Shown piece by piece: positions 25,585 through 33,618 of a stretch of 64,000 nucleotides of DNA. The stretch spans positions 682,001 through 746,000 of the forward strand of contig CBDAQO010000002.1 of the NCBI GenBank assembly GCA_965199105.1. The letters run 5' to 3'. Source of the DNA: LMUY01 sp965199105. Lineage in GTDB: Bacteria; Pseudomonadota; Alphaproteobacteria; Acetobacterales; Acetobacteraceae. A model generated the notes under the pieces. It worked only from the letters and a program-made list of their open reading frames with translations, was not told the DNA's origin and did not search any database. How positions within the stretch are numbered: the first letter of the stretch is position 1; every line of letters starts with the position of its first letter. A program made the translations under genes and the position numbers.

Positions 25585-25626
25585 ACGTTGTTCATGCGTG
25601 CGCTAGAGAACCGTGAACGTTGTTCA
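25582..25626 (+). promoter_or_regulatory. Paired TGAAC-N3-GTTCA operator sites
   Basis: Two identical 13-bp palindromes TGAACGTTGTTCA at 25582-25594 and 25614-25626, 32 bp apart centre to centre (about three helical turns). The first covers the stop codon of the small membrane protein gene, the second touches the first ATG of the acyltransferase gene. TetR-type repressors use such short symmetric sites, and a TetR gene lies convergent at the far end of the acyltransferase gene. The link between the two is inference. Confidence 0.65.
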
Positions 25627-25637
25627 TGGATATTGAC

Positions 25638-28600
25638 ATGGCCCTGCTGACCTCCCGCCGCCTGCTGCCCCTGCTCGTCACACAAGCGCTCGGCGCCATC
25701 AACGACAACATGTTCAAGACCGCGCTTTCGGTGCTGGTGCTGTTCAAGGCCACCGGGTCGAACGGGGCGGAGCTGGTGGCGCTCGCCAATGGCGTGTTCA
25801 TCCTGCCCTACATGCTGTTCTCCGCCCTGGCGGGCCAGCTTGCCGACCGGTTTGAGAAATCCCGCCTGATGGTGGCGACCAAGCTGTTCGAGGTGGCGCT
25901 GATGGCGGTGGCCGCGCTCGGGCTGGTGCTCGGCAGCACGGCGCTGCTGTTCGCGGTGCTGTTCGGGCTGGGGCTACAGGCGACACTGTTCGGGCCACTG
26001 AAATACGCCGTCATTCCCAGCCACCTGCGCGAGGCGGAGCTGGTCGCGGGCAACGGGCTGGTCGAGGCCGGCACCTTCCTCGGCATCCTGGCCGGCACCA
26101 TGGCGGGCAGCGCGCTCACGGCCATCCCGAACGGCCCGGTCATCGTCGCCATCCTGGGCCTGGCCGTGGCGATGGCCGGCGTCGCCAGCGCTAACTTCGT
26201 GCCCCGCGCGCCGTCGGACGCAACCGCACTGCGGATCGACTGGAACCTGTTGCGCGAGACCCGGGCGGTGCTGCGCGTGGCGCGGAGCAACCGGCCGATC
26301 TGGCTCAGCCTGCTCGGGCTGTCCTGGTTCTGGGTGCTGGGCGCTACCATGGTGGCCGAGCTGCCCTCCGTGGTGCGGGACCAACTGGGCGCGCAGCCCC
26401 CCGTGTTCACCCTGCTGCTGGTGGCGTTCTCGTTGGGCGTGGGCGCTGGCTCGGTCGGCTGCTCGCGGTTGCTGCGCGGCGAGGTCTCGGCACGGCTGGT
26501 TCCGTTCGCCGCCATCGGGCTATGCCTGTTCATGGCCGATTTCGCCCGCACGGCAGCGCACGCCGGGCCGTTGCCCACCATTGCCGCCGTGCTGAGGAGC
26601 GGCACGGGTTGGCGGTTGCTGGCCGATTTGCTCCTGCTGGCGGCCTCGGGCGGCCTGTTCTCAGTGCCGCTCTATGCCATCCTGCAGGACAAATCGCCGC
26701 CCTCGCACCGGGCGCGCATGGTGGCGGCGAATAACGTGGTGAACGCCATCGCCGTGGTGGCCGGCGCGGTGGTGGTGGCCGGGTTGGCCGCGGCGCACTG
26801 GCAGGCGCCCGCCATCCTGCTGCTCGCCGCCGGGTTGACCCTGCTGGTGGCGCTCTGGGCGGTGCGACTGCTGCCGCAAACCACACTGCGGGCGGTGTTC
26901 GGCTGGTATTTCCGCCGGCTGCACGGCGTGACCGTCCGCGGCCTGGAACACCTACCGCCGGTCGGCACCCGCGCGGTGCTGGTAGTGAACCACCTGAGCT
27001 TGGCCGATGGCGCGTTCGTCGCCTCCCAGCTTCCTGGCGACCTAGTGTTCGCCGTCAACAGCCACATGGCCAGGCGCTGGTGGGCGCGGCCGTTCCTCGC
27101 CGCCATCCGCTCCTTCGCGGTCGACCCGGCGAACCCGTTTGCCGCGAAAACCATGGTGCGTGCGGTGCAAGCCGGGCAATGGCTGGTGGTGTTCCCCGAG
27201 GGACGGCTCACCCGCACCGGCGGCTTGATGAAGGTCTACGAGGGCGCCGGCATGGTGGCCGACAGCGCGGGCGCCGTCATCGTCCCGATCCGGATCGACG
27301 GGCTGCAGTTCACTCCGTTCGCCCGCCTGGCCGGCCGCCTGCCCCGCCGCTGGTTCCCGCCGCTGTCGCTCACGGTGCTGCCGCCGGTGACCATGGCGGT
27401 CGACCCGGCGTTGCACGGCAAGGCGCGGCGGCGCGCCGTCGGTGCTCGGCTGCAGGAGACGATGGAGGCGTCGGGCTTCGCCACCGGCATGGCGGCCAAG
27501 ACGGTGTTCGCCGCCCTTCTCGCCGCGCAGCGCCGATTTGGCGCGGGGATGCCGATCATGGAGGACGGCGCGCGCAGCCCGGTCAGCTATCGGCGCACCG
27601 TACTGGGCGCCGTCACGCTCGGCCGCCGGCTGGCGCGGGACACGGCGGCCGGCGAGGCGATCGGCGTGATGCTGCCGAACTCGAACGGTGCGGTGGTGAC
27701 GTTTATGGCGTTGCAGGCTTTCGGCCGCGTCCCGGCGATGCTGAACTACGCCGCCGGGGCGCAAACGATGCTGGCCACCTGCGCCGTGGCAGGGGTGCGC
27801 ACCGTGCTGTGCTCGCGCGCCTTCGTCGAGCGGGGCAAGCTCGGCCCGGTGGTCGAGCGGATGGAGGGCACGCTGCGCTTCGTCTGGCTGGAGGATTTGC
27901 GGGCCGGCCTGGGTGCGGCGGCCAAGCTGCGCGGCCTGGTCGACGCCTGGCGACCGAGCCACCTGCCCGGCACGCGCATCGCTTCCGACGCGGCGGCCGT
28001 GATCCTGTTCACCAGCGGGTCGGAAGGCACGCCGAAAGGGGTCGTGCTGAGCCACCGCAACCTGCTGGCCAACATCGCGCAGGTGGCCGCCGTGGTCGAT
28101 TTCAGCTCGGCGGACCGCGTGTTCAACGCCATGCCCATGTTCCACGCCTTGGGCCTCACCGGCGCCACGCTGCTGCCCCTGCTGTCGGGCGTGCGCACGT
28201 TCCACTACCCCTCGCCGCTGCACTACCGGGTGATCCCGGAGCTGATCTACGACACCAGCAGCACCATCGCGTTCGGCACCGACACGTTCCTCACCGGCTG
28301 GGCGCGGGCGGCCCACCCCTACGACTTCCACGCCGTGCGGATGATCTTCGCCGGGGCGGAGCGGTTGCGGGAGGAGACCAGGCGGCTTTACGCCGAGCGC
28401 TTCGGGGTGCGCCTGCTCGAGGGCTATGGCGTGACGGAGGCGGCGCCTGTGGTGGCGTTGAACACGCCGATGCACAGCAAGCCCGGCTCGGTCGGCCGCT
28501 TGCTGCCCGGCGTCCACCACCGGCTCGACCCGGTGGAGGGCATCCAGGAGGGCGGGCGGCTGCTGGTGCAGGGCCCCAACATCATGCGCGGTTACCTCCG

Positions 28601-29030
28601 CCTGGCGCCCGGTGCGGCCGCGGCCACGCTGGAAGCGCCCGCCGATGGCTGGCACGACACCGGCGACATTTGCACCATGGATGCGGACGGGTTCGTGACG
28701 GTGGTCGCGCGGGCCAAGCGCTTTGCCAAGATCGCCGGCGAGATGGTCTCGATGCCCGCTGCCGAGGCGATGGCGGCCTCGCTGTGGCCCGACGCCAGCC
28801 ACGCGGTGGTCGCCCGGCCCGATGGCCGCAAGGGGGAGGCGCTCGTGCTGCTGACCACGCAGCCGGGCGCCACGTCGGCCGCGCTGCTCGCCCATGCCCG
28901 CGCGCAAGGCATGACCGACCTCGGCACCCCGCGCTTGGTGGAGGTGGTGGACGCACTGCCGCTGCTGCCCGCCGGCAAGGTGGACTATGCGGCCGCCACC
29001 CGGATGGCCACGGCGCACGAGCCGGCTTAG
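25638..29030 (+). CDS. aas: Three-domain acyl-ACP synthetase/phospholipid acyltransferase (LplT-Aas type)
   Basis: About 1130 residues in three parts: an MFS-type transporter (residues ~1-410, opening LLPLLVTQALGAINDNMF, like the lysophospholipid flippase LplT), a PlsC-like acyltransferase (NHLSLAD near residue 448, and FPEGRLTRTGG), and an AMP-binding synthetase (LFTSGSEGTPKGVVLSHRN near residue 790, EGYGVTEAAPV, DGWHDTGD). It would flip, acylate and thus repair lysophospholipids. Starts at 25620 (TTG), 25626 and 25638 (ATG) are possible; GGA seven bases before 25638 favours that one. Two operator-like palindromes overlap the promoter and start. Confidence 0.92.
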   Translation: MALLTSRRLLPLLVTQALGAINDNMFKTALSVLVLFKATGSNGAELVALANGVFILPYMLFSALAGQLADRFEKSRLMVATKLFEVALMAVAALGLVLGSTALLFAVLFGLGLQATLFGPLKYAVIPSHLREAELVAGNGLVEAGTFLGILAGTMAGSALTAIPNGPVIVAILGLAVAMAGVASANFVPRAPSDATALRIDWNLLRETRAVLRVARSNRPIWLSLLGLSWFWVLGATMVAELPSVVRDQLGAQPPVFTLLLVAFSLGVGAGSVGCSRLLRGEVSARLVPFAAIGLCLFMADFARTAAHAGPLPTIAAVLRSGTGWRLLADLLLLAASGGLFSVPLYAILQDKSPPSHRARMVAANNVVNAIAVVAGAVVVAGLAAAHWQAPAILLLAAGLTLLVALWAVRLLPQTTLRAVFGWYFRRLHGVTVRGLEHLPPVGTRAVLVVNHLSLADGAFVASQLPGDLVFAVNSHMARRWWARPFLAAIRSFAVDPANPFAAKTMVRAVQAGQWLVVFPEGRLTRTGGLMKVYEGAGMVADSAGAVIVPIRIDGLQFTPFARLAGRLPRRWFPPLSLTVLPPVTMAVDPALHGKARRRAVGARLQETMEASGFATGMAAKTVFAALLAAQRRFGAGMPIMEDGARSPVSYRRTVLGAVTLGRRLARDTAAGEAIGVMLPNSNGAVVTFMALQAFGRVPAMLNYAAGAQTMLATCAVAGVRTVLCSRAFVERGKLGPVVERMEGTLRFVWLEDLRAGLGAAAKLRGLVDAWRPSHLPGTRIASDAAAVILFTSGSEGTPKGVVLSHRNLLANIAQVAAVVDFSSADRVFNAMPMFHALGLTGATLLPLLSGVRTFHYPSPLHYRVIPELIYDTSSTIAFGTDTFLTGWARAAHPYDFHAVRMIFAGAERLREETRRLYAERFGVRLLEGYGVTEAAPVVALNTPMHSKPGSVGRLLPGVHHRLDPVEGIQEGGRLLVQGPNIMRGYLRLAPGAAAATLEAPADGWHDTGDICTMDADGFVTVVARAKRFAKIAGEMVSMPAAEAMAASLWPDASHAVVARPDGRKGEALVLLTTQPGATSAALLAHARAQGMTDLGTPRLVEVVDALPLLPAGKVDYAAATRMATAHEPA

Positions 29031-29062
29031 TCCGGGACCCAGGGCACCGCCGGTCGCCCGGA

Positions 29063-29701
29063 TCACCGTTGGTGCGCGAGCCCGACGGTGATCGCGGTGA
29101 CCAGCAGGGTCAGTTGGGTGCGGAGCAGCGGCAGCGGCATGGCGGCGACTTTCTCGTCCAGGCCCAGCTCGACCACACCGTGCACTGCGGAGAACAGGGT
29201 GCGCGCCAACAGCGCCCGGTCGGGCTCTGCCAGGTCCGGCCGCAGCCGCGCCAAGGGCTGCTCGATGTGGCGGAAGGCCGCGCGCTGCTGCTCGGCATAG
29301 GCCGGCGTGACGGGATGGTCGGGCGGCATCTGGTGCTGGAACAGGGCGGCCCAGCCGCGCCGGTGGGAGGCGGCGAAGTCGAGGTAGCTGCAGGCCAGCC
29401 CCACGATGTGGTCGCGCGGTGAGCCCGCTTGCGGCACGGCATCCAGCACGGCCGCCAGGGCTGCCAGGGTGCGGCCGTTTGCCGCCAGGATCAGCGCGTC
29501 CAGGTCGGGGAACACCTGGTAGATCGCACCCACCGAGCAGCCGACCGCTTCCGCCAGGGACCGCGCCCGCACCGTCGCCAAGCCCTCGCTGGCGATCGCC
29601 GCGGCGGCCGCCGTGACGAGCCGATCCTGCAGGTCCTGGTGGCGGGCGGCGGTGGCCGGGCGCGGGCTGCGCGGGTCGCGGTCGGCGACCGGGGTGGTCA
29701 T
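29063..29701 (-). CDS. TetR/AcrR family transcriptional regulator
   Basis: 212 residues from the ATG at 29701 (a reading from 29776 adds low-complexity sequence). The N-terminal helix-turn-helix is clear: IASEGLATVRARSLAEAVGC then SVGAIYQVFPDLDALI. The C-terminal part (SYLDFAASHRRGWAALFQHQ, FSAVHGVVELGL) resembles the TetR_C ligand domain of the WHG type. Convergent with the acyltransferase gene, 32 bases between stops. It is a candidate regulator of the TGAAC-N3-GTTCA sites. Confidence 0.88.
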   Translation of the reverse strand: MTTPVADRDPRSPRPATAARHQDLQDRLVTAAAAAIASEGLATVRARSLAEAVGCSVGAIYQVFPDLDALILAANGRTLAALAAVLDAVPQAGSPRDHIVGLACSYLDFAASHRRGWAALFQHQMPPDHPVTPAYAEQQRAAFRHIEQPLARLRPDLAEPDRALLARTLFSAVHGVVELGLDEKVAAMPLPLLRTQLTLLVTAITVGLAHQR

Positions 29702-29729
29702 CGCCGGGCCGGCCGGTGCGCGAGCCGGG

Positions 29730-31043
29730 CTACGGCATGCACTCGATCTTGACGGTGAACTTGCGGGCGAGATCACCCACGGCCGCCGGGCCGATCGCCG
29801 GCCGGTCCCGGCCCATCTCGGCCGTAACGCCGTTGGCCTCGAGGAACTGGTGCGCGGTCTCGGCCTTGATGCCGAAATTCACGTTCTGCGGCACGCTGCC
29901 ACCCATCGCCAAGGCCACCGCCAGGGCGTTGAGCTGCGCCGACGCGATGGCGATGAGCTGGCCCGAGCCGTCCAGCACCGGGCCGCCGCTGTTGCCGGGT
30001 TGGATGGGGGCGCTGAACTCGATTTGCCGCGTGTCCCCGCGCATTCCGGCCATAGCGGTGAGCGAACCGGTAGTGACGGCCATTTCGGGCGACACCAGCC
30101 CGCCCAGCGGATAGCCGGTGACGACGACGGGCTCGCCGGGCCGCAAACCGTGGTCCCGCAGGCGGGCCCAGGCGGGCCAATGCCGATCGGTCGTGAGCAG
30201 CGCCAGGTCGTTGGTGGCATCGGCGGCTGCGACCGTGGCCTGCCCGGTCTGGCCCGCTGAGTCGGCAACCTTGATGGTGGTACACCCTGCGGTGACGTGA
30301 TTGTTGGTGAGCACGTGGCCTGCCGCGTCCAGCACGATGCCGGTGCCACTGCGCGCGACGGTGCTCGGGAGGCTTCCGCCGCGCCCGGAAGCGGCCAGTT
30401 GGACGCTGCTCACGAACGAGGCCAGCCGCGGGACGCCGACCGCGGTGCCCGGGTCTGGCGCGGGGGACGCCAAAGCGGGGCGGCCGGTCTTGCGCAGCAG
30501 CCAGCGCCCGATCCACGGCCCCGCGTTGTTCGGGCTGGCGGACTGCACCTGGAACCAGAGGAGGTAATCCACACCCGCCGGGTCGGGCGCCACAGTCACG
30601 TTCTGCTGGACGACGTCCACGCTGCTGAACACGCGGCTCTGGCGCACCGCATCGGCAAAGCCCAGCAAGTCGAGCCGGTTCTGCTCGGCGAACAGCTCCA
30701 CTGCGGCCGGAAGGGCTGGCTGGCGAATACGCTGCGATGCCAACACCCGCAACCGATCGTGGTCCGGCAGCACGATGCGCGCGCTGCCCCCCACCGGGTT
30801 CGTCACGGGGTTGATCTGGCCGACCCAGCCCGACACGTTGCGGCTGATCTGGTCGAGCGCCGCGTCAGGCGTCATGACGCGGCCATTCACCGTGGCCGAC
30901 TTCAAGCCGGTGAAGTCGTAATGGCCCGGCACGGTCGAGGGCTGGCCCGTGGTGTCAGCGGTTTGCGCACCGGCCGTGCAGCCGCTCAGCGCCAGCAGCG
31001 ACAGCGCAAGCAGCGTGCGGCCGGCAAAATCTCCATGCTGCAA
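29730..31043 (-). CDS. Trypsin-like serine protease lipoprotein
   Basis: 437 residues from TTG 31043, preceded by GAGGGTGG; no in-frame ATG fits and the upstream open frame is unrelated. Lipobox LSGC follows the hydrophobic leader LLALSLLALSGC. About 200 residues of unrecognised sequence precede an S1-type protease domain with catalytic histidine (TNNHVTAG, ~residue 248), aspartate (ATNDLALL, ~278) and serine (QPGNSGGPV, ~351). No PDZ domain is visible, unlike HtrA. Probably an envelope-anchored protease; substrates are unknown. Divergent from clpS. Confidence 0.82.
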   Translation of the reverse strand: MQHGDFAGRTLLALSLLALSGCTAGAQTADTTGQPSTVPGHYDFTGLKSATVNGRVMTPDAALDQISRNVSGWVGQINPVTNPVGGSARIVLPDHDRLRVLASQRIRQPALPAAVELFAEQNRLDLLGFADAVRQSRVFSSVDVVQQNVTVAPDPAGVDYLLWFQVQSASPNNAGPWIGRWLLRKTGRPALASPAPDPGTAVGVPRLASFVSSVQLAASGRGGSLPSTVARSGTGIVLDAAGHVLTNNHVTAGCTTIKVADSAGQTGQATVAAADATNDLALLTTDRHWPAWARLRDHGLRPGEPVVVTGYPLGGLVSPEMAVTTGSLTAMAGMRGDTRQIEFSAPIQPGNSGGPVLDGSGQLIAIASAQLNALAVALAMGGSVPQNVNFGIKAETAHQFLEANGVTAEMGRDRPAIGPAAVGDLARKFTVKIECMP

Positions 31044-31089
31044 TTGGCACCACCCTCGTGAACTTGGTCCCGACACTAACCCAGCGAGA

Positions 31090-31104
31090 TAAACCGAAGG
31101 TTTA
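31090..31104. promoter_or_regulatory. Palindrome TAAACC-GAA-GGTTTA
   Basis: Six-base perfect arms with a three-base centre, located in the 166-bp divergent region between the protease lipoprotein gene and clpS. It is more AT-rich than the surroundings. It could be an operator or part of a promoter; no regulator can be named. Confidence 0.35.
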
Positions 31105-31209
31105 CAGTTTGCCACTCGCCGCGGGCGGAACGGGGCGGCTTCCGCGACGGTCAAGAGCGCGTGTAACAGCGAGCGCAGGCGGGCTGAGCCTGTATAAGGG
31201 CGGTGCAAC

Positions 31210-31527
31210 ATGGAGCGTCGGATGACCGAGACCGTCATCAACCCGGGCATTGAAACCGTTCTCAAGACGGAGCGGCCGCGGCTCCACAAGGTGGTTCTGG
31301 TGAACGACGATTTCACGCCGCGCGAGTTCGTGGTCACGGTGCTGCGGTCCGAGTTCCGCCTGGGCGAGGAACAGGCGCGGCAAGTGATGAGCACGGCGCA
31401 TCGGCGGGGCGTTTGCGTAGTGGGGGTGTTCACCAAGGACGTGGCGGAAACCAAAGCCACCAACGCGACGGACGCCGGGCGCAAGAAGGGCTATCCGCTG
31501 CTATTCACCACCGAGCCGGAGGAGTAG
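31210..31527 (+). CDS. clpS: ATP-dependent Clp protease adaptor ClpS
   Basis: 105 residues. The core KVVLVNDDFTPREFVVTVLRSEF is the ClpS signature, with the Asp pair that binds the alpha-amino group of N-degron substrates, followed by the MSTAHRRGVCVVGVFTKDVAE helix-strand. ClpS hands N-end-rule substrates to ClpA. The N-terminal tail is ~25 residues, as expected. ATG 31210 or ATG 31222 could be used. The C-terminal PLLFTTEPEE is standard. clpA is not in the window. Confidence 0.95.
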   Translation: MERRMTETVINPGIETVLKTERPRLHKVVLVNDDFTPREFVVTVLRSEFRLGEEQARQVMSTAHRRGVCVVGVFTKDVAETKATNATDAGRKKGYPLLFTTEPEE

Positions 31528-31533
31528 CCCGGT

Positions 31534-31878
31534 TCAGTCCACCGCCACGATCCGGTAGACCATTTCGTCGCCATCGAGCCGTGACACGCTCAGCAACTCG
31601 CCGGGCCGCACAATGCCGGCCGTCACGCGATAGATCGGCCCGTCCTCGCTGCCGAGTTCCCGCAGCGCCCAGCCCTCGGCGGTCTTGACCAGTTCGCCGG
31701 AGCGGGTCACCTCGCCAGCCTGAACCCGGGCGGTGTGCCACGGTGCGCTGCCGGCTTCCCAGGACGCGGCGTCGAGCTGGCCGTGCGCCGTGAGCAGGAC
31801 GTGAAATTCGAGCCGGTCGTCCAGGTCCCCGGCCACCCGGCCCGGACCATCCGCCAGCACCATGGTCACGAGCTGCAT
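31534..31878 (-). CDS. Hypothetical protein downstream of yggS
   Basis: 114 residues from ATG 31878 (or 99 from 31863). Mostly beta-strand in pattern: RLEFHVLLTAHGQLD, TRSGELVKTAEGWALRE, PGELLSVSRLDGDEMVYRIV. No signal peptide. I do not recognise the family. It starts 40 bases after the yggS stop on the same strand, so they are probably cotranscribed. It converges on clpS with 6 bases between. Confidence 0.6.
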   Translation of the reverse strand: MQLVTMVLADGPGRVAGDLDDRLEFHVLLTAHGQLDAASWEAGSAPWHTARVQAGEVTRSGELVKTAEGWALRELGSEDGPIYRVTAGIVRPGELLSVSRLDGDEMVYRIVAVD

Positions 31879-31918
31879 CCAGCGTCTCCCGTCCGCACTG
31901 GCAACGTGGCGTGGGTCG

Positions 31919-32689
31919 TTACGTTCCTGTGGGGTTGGGGCGGGCGCCGAAGATGGCGGTGCCGACGCGGACATGGGTGGCGCCGTAGCGGATTGCCGCC
32001 TCGTAGTCGCCCGACATCCCCATGGAGAGTACCGGCAGCCCGTGCTTGGCGGCGCACTCGGCGAGCCAGGCGAAATGGGGCGCCGGGTCACCCTCTGCGG
32101 GCGGGATGCACATCAGGCCGCGCACCCGGTCGCCAAACCGGCTTTGGCACTCGCGCACGAAGCCGTCCGCGTCCTCGGGCGCGATCCCGGCCTTCTGCGG
32201 CTCACGCCCGACATTGACCTGCACCAGGAGCTCCGGCAGCGCGTCGCCCCGGGTGGCGGCGGCGGCCAGCGCGTCGGCCAGGCGGGCGCGGTCGAGCGTC
32301 TCGAGCCGGTCGACGGTGGCGAGGGCATCGCGCAGCTTGTTGGTTTGCAGCGGGCCGATGAGGTGCAGGCGCAGCTCCGGGTGCGCCGCGCGCAAGGACG
32401 GGAACTTGGCGGCGGCTTCCTGCACGCGGTTTTCGCCGAACACCACCTGCCCGGCCGCGATGGCTTCGGCGACCGCCTCCGCGCCATGGAACTTGGAGAC
32501 CGCGATGAGGGTGACGTCCTCCGGCGAGCGTCCGGCCGCGGCGCAGGCCCGGGCGATGCGTTCGCGCACCGCGGCCAGGCGGTCGGCGATGCTGGCGCCA
32601 GGCGGCGAGGCTGGCGCTACGCTAGAGGACGGCGCGTCGGGGTGCGGAGCGGGCCCGGATGCGTCGGCAGCGAGGTGGGGTTGGGTCAT
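31919..32689 (-). CDS. yggS: YggS family pyridoxal phosphate homeostasis protein
   Basis: 256 residues from ATG 32689. Alanine-racemase-like TIM barrel that binds PLP without known catalysis: the lysine sits in LIAVSKFHG, then FGENRVQEA, HLIGPLQTNK, LLVQVNVGREPQKAG and SMGMSGDYEAAIRYGATHVRVG (given in parts). An extra Pro/Ser-rich N-terminal tail of ~35 residues is not typical. Its start codon overlaps the start codon of the divergent ThiE-like gene within the tetramer CATG. Confidence 0.93.
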   Translation of the reverse strand: MTQPHLAADASGPAPHPDAPSSSVAPASPPGASIADRLAAVRERIARACAAAGRSPEDVTLIAVSKFHGAEAVAEAIAAGQVVFGENRVQEAAAKFPSLRAAHPELRLHLIGPLQTNKLRDALATVDRLETLDRARLADALAAAATRGDALPELLVQVNVGREPQKAGIAPEDADGFVRECQSRFGDRVRGLMCIPPAEGDPAPHFAWLAECAAKHGLPVLSMGMSGDYEAAIRYGATHVRVGTAIFGARPNPTGT

Positions 32690-33305
32690 GGATGAAAAGC
32701 TGTTGGCTTGGGCCCGCTCGGTCAAGGCGCGCTGCCGCGGTGCTGGCCGGCGTGTTGGGGGTGGTTCTCGAGCGCTGGGGCACTGGCCGCCGCTTTGGGT
32801 GTTCAGCGATTGGCATCGGCTGCCCGACCCGGCGCGGCTGATCGTTCGTCTGCCGCCGGGCCTGTGCGGCCTGGTGCATCGGCCGCGACCTGGCGTGTGC
32901 GCGGCCGAGCTCCGGCGCGTGCAGCAGCTTTGCCGCGCCCATCGCGTGGCGCTCACCATCGCCGGACCAGTGGGCGCGCCGGGCTGCGGTGAGCATCGCG
33001 CAGGTGGGCGGCGCCAGTTGCGCCGGGCGGGCGCAGTGTTTGCCAGCGCTTCGGCGCACGGGGTTGCGGACTTGGTGCGGGCCGAGCGGGCGGGCGTGGC
33101 GCTCGTGTTCCTGTCGCCGGTGTTCCCGACCGCGAGCCATCCAGGTGGTCGCAGCCTTGGCGTGCTGCGTTGGGCGGCGATGGCGCGGGCGCGGCGGGTG
33201 CCGGTTCTGGCGCTTGGCGGCCTGACGGGGGCGGGGGTGCGGCGTTTGCCCGGCTTCGCGGCAGGGGTCGGGGCGATTGGGGCGATGGCGACCTCAGGCG
33301 GCTGA
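32688..33305 (+). CDS. Thiamine phosphate synthase (ThiE/TenI-like)
   Basis: 205 residues. A half-barrel TenI/ThiE pattern is visible: LWVFSDWHRLPDP near the start, VALTIAGPVG, the ADLV region, FLSPVFPTASHPGGRSLG and VLALGGLTGAGV. The family joins hydroxymethylpyrimidine-PP and thiazole phosphate. Several positions are Arg-rich and divergent, so a catalytically altered TenI relative is possible. The ATG at 32688 shares two bases with the yggS start on the other strand. It is followed by a 313-bp gene-free stretch. Confidence 0.75.
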   Translation: MDEKLLAWARSVKARCRGAGRRVGGGSRALGHWPPLWVFSDWHRLPDPARLIVRLPPGLCGLVHRPRPGVCAAELRRVQQLCRAHRVALTIAGPVGAPGCGEHRAGGRRQLRRAGAVFASASAHGVADLVRAERAGVALVFLSPVFPTASHPGGRSLGVLRWAAMARARRVPVLALGGLTGAGVRRLPGFAAGVGAIGAMATSGG

Positions 33306-33618
33306 TCGTTGCTTGGCGATTGTTGCCGCAGGAAGGCGGCGAGCAGGGGTGGTGGTGTCCATCGTTGTTGCGGCAGGCCGAATCGTTGCTGCCGCCACGG
33401 TTGTTGCCTTCGTGCCACAGTGTTTCACGATTGCCATGCAAGCCGTCTTCTATCAATTGCGAGACATGAACTCGGCAGCAATACTCTCTCCAGGTCTAGC
33501 GGACATTGATTGCCCGCCAGCTTCGATCGCGTCCGGCCCTGCCGGGTTCGTTGCTGGGATGGTTGTGGTGCCCGCGGGTTTACGTTCCCGGATAGTCCGG
33601 TGACTGAAGGAGGATTGA
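33306..33618. other. Gene-free stretch upstream of the porin gene
   Basis: 313 bases with no convincing coding frame. It is less GC-rich than the preceding gene. It contains a plausible sigma-70 promoter (33457-33485), a purine-rich Shine-Dalgarno (GGAGGA, 33607-33612 region) and a half-match to parS (TGTTTCACG at 33421) that lacks the second half. The transcript leader would be about 125 bases. Confidence 0.5.
33457..33485 (+). promoter_or_regulatory. Probable sigma-70 promoter of the porin gene
   Basis: TTGCGA (-35) and AATACT (-10) with a 17-base spacer, in an AT-richer patch. Start of transcription would be near 33492. Each box matches the consensus at four positions. Assigned by eye only. 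Confidence 0.4.

Noticed and set aside
27042..29066. 674-codon minus-strand frame opposite the acyltransferase gene
   Set aside because: No recognisable domain, Arg/His/Gly-rich, fully antisense to the three-domain enzyme.
33421..33436. Second parS site upstream of the porin gene
   Set aside because: Only the first half (TGTTTCACG) matches; the second half is not complementary.
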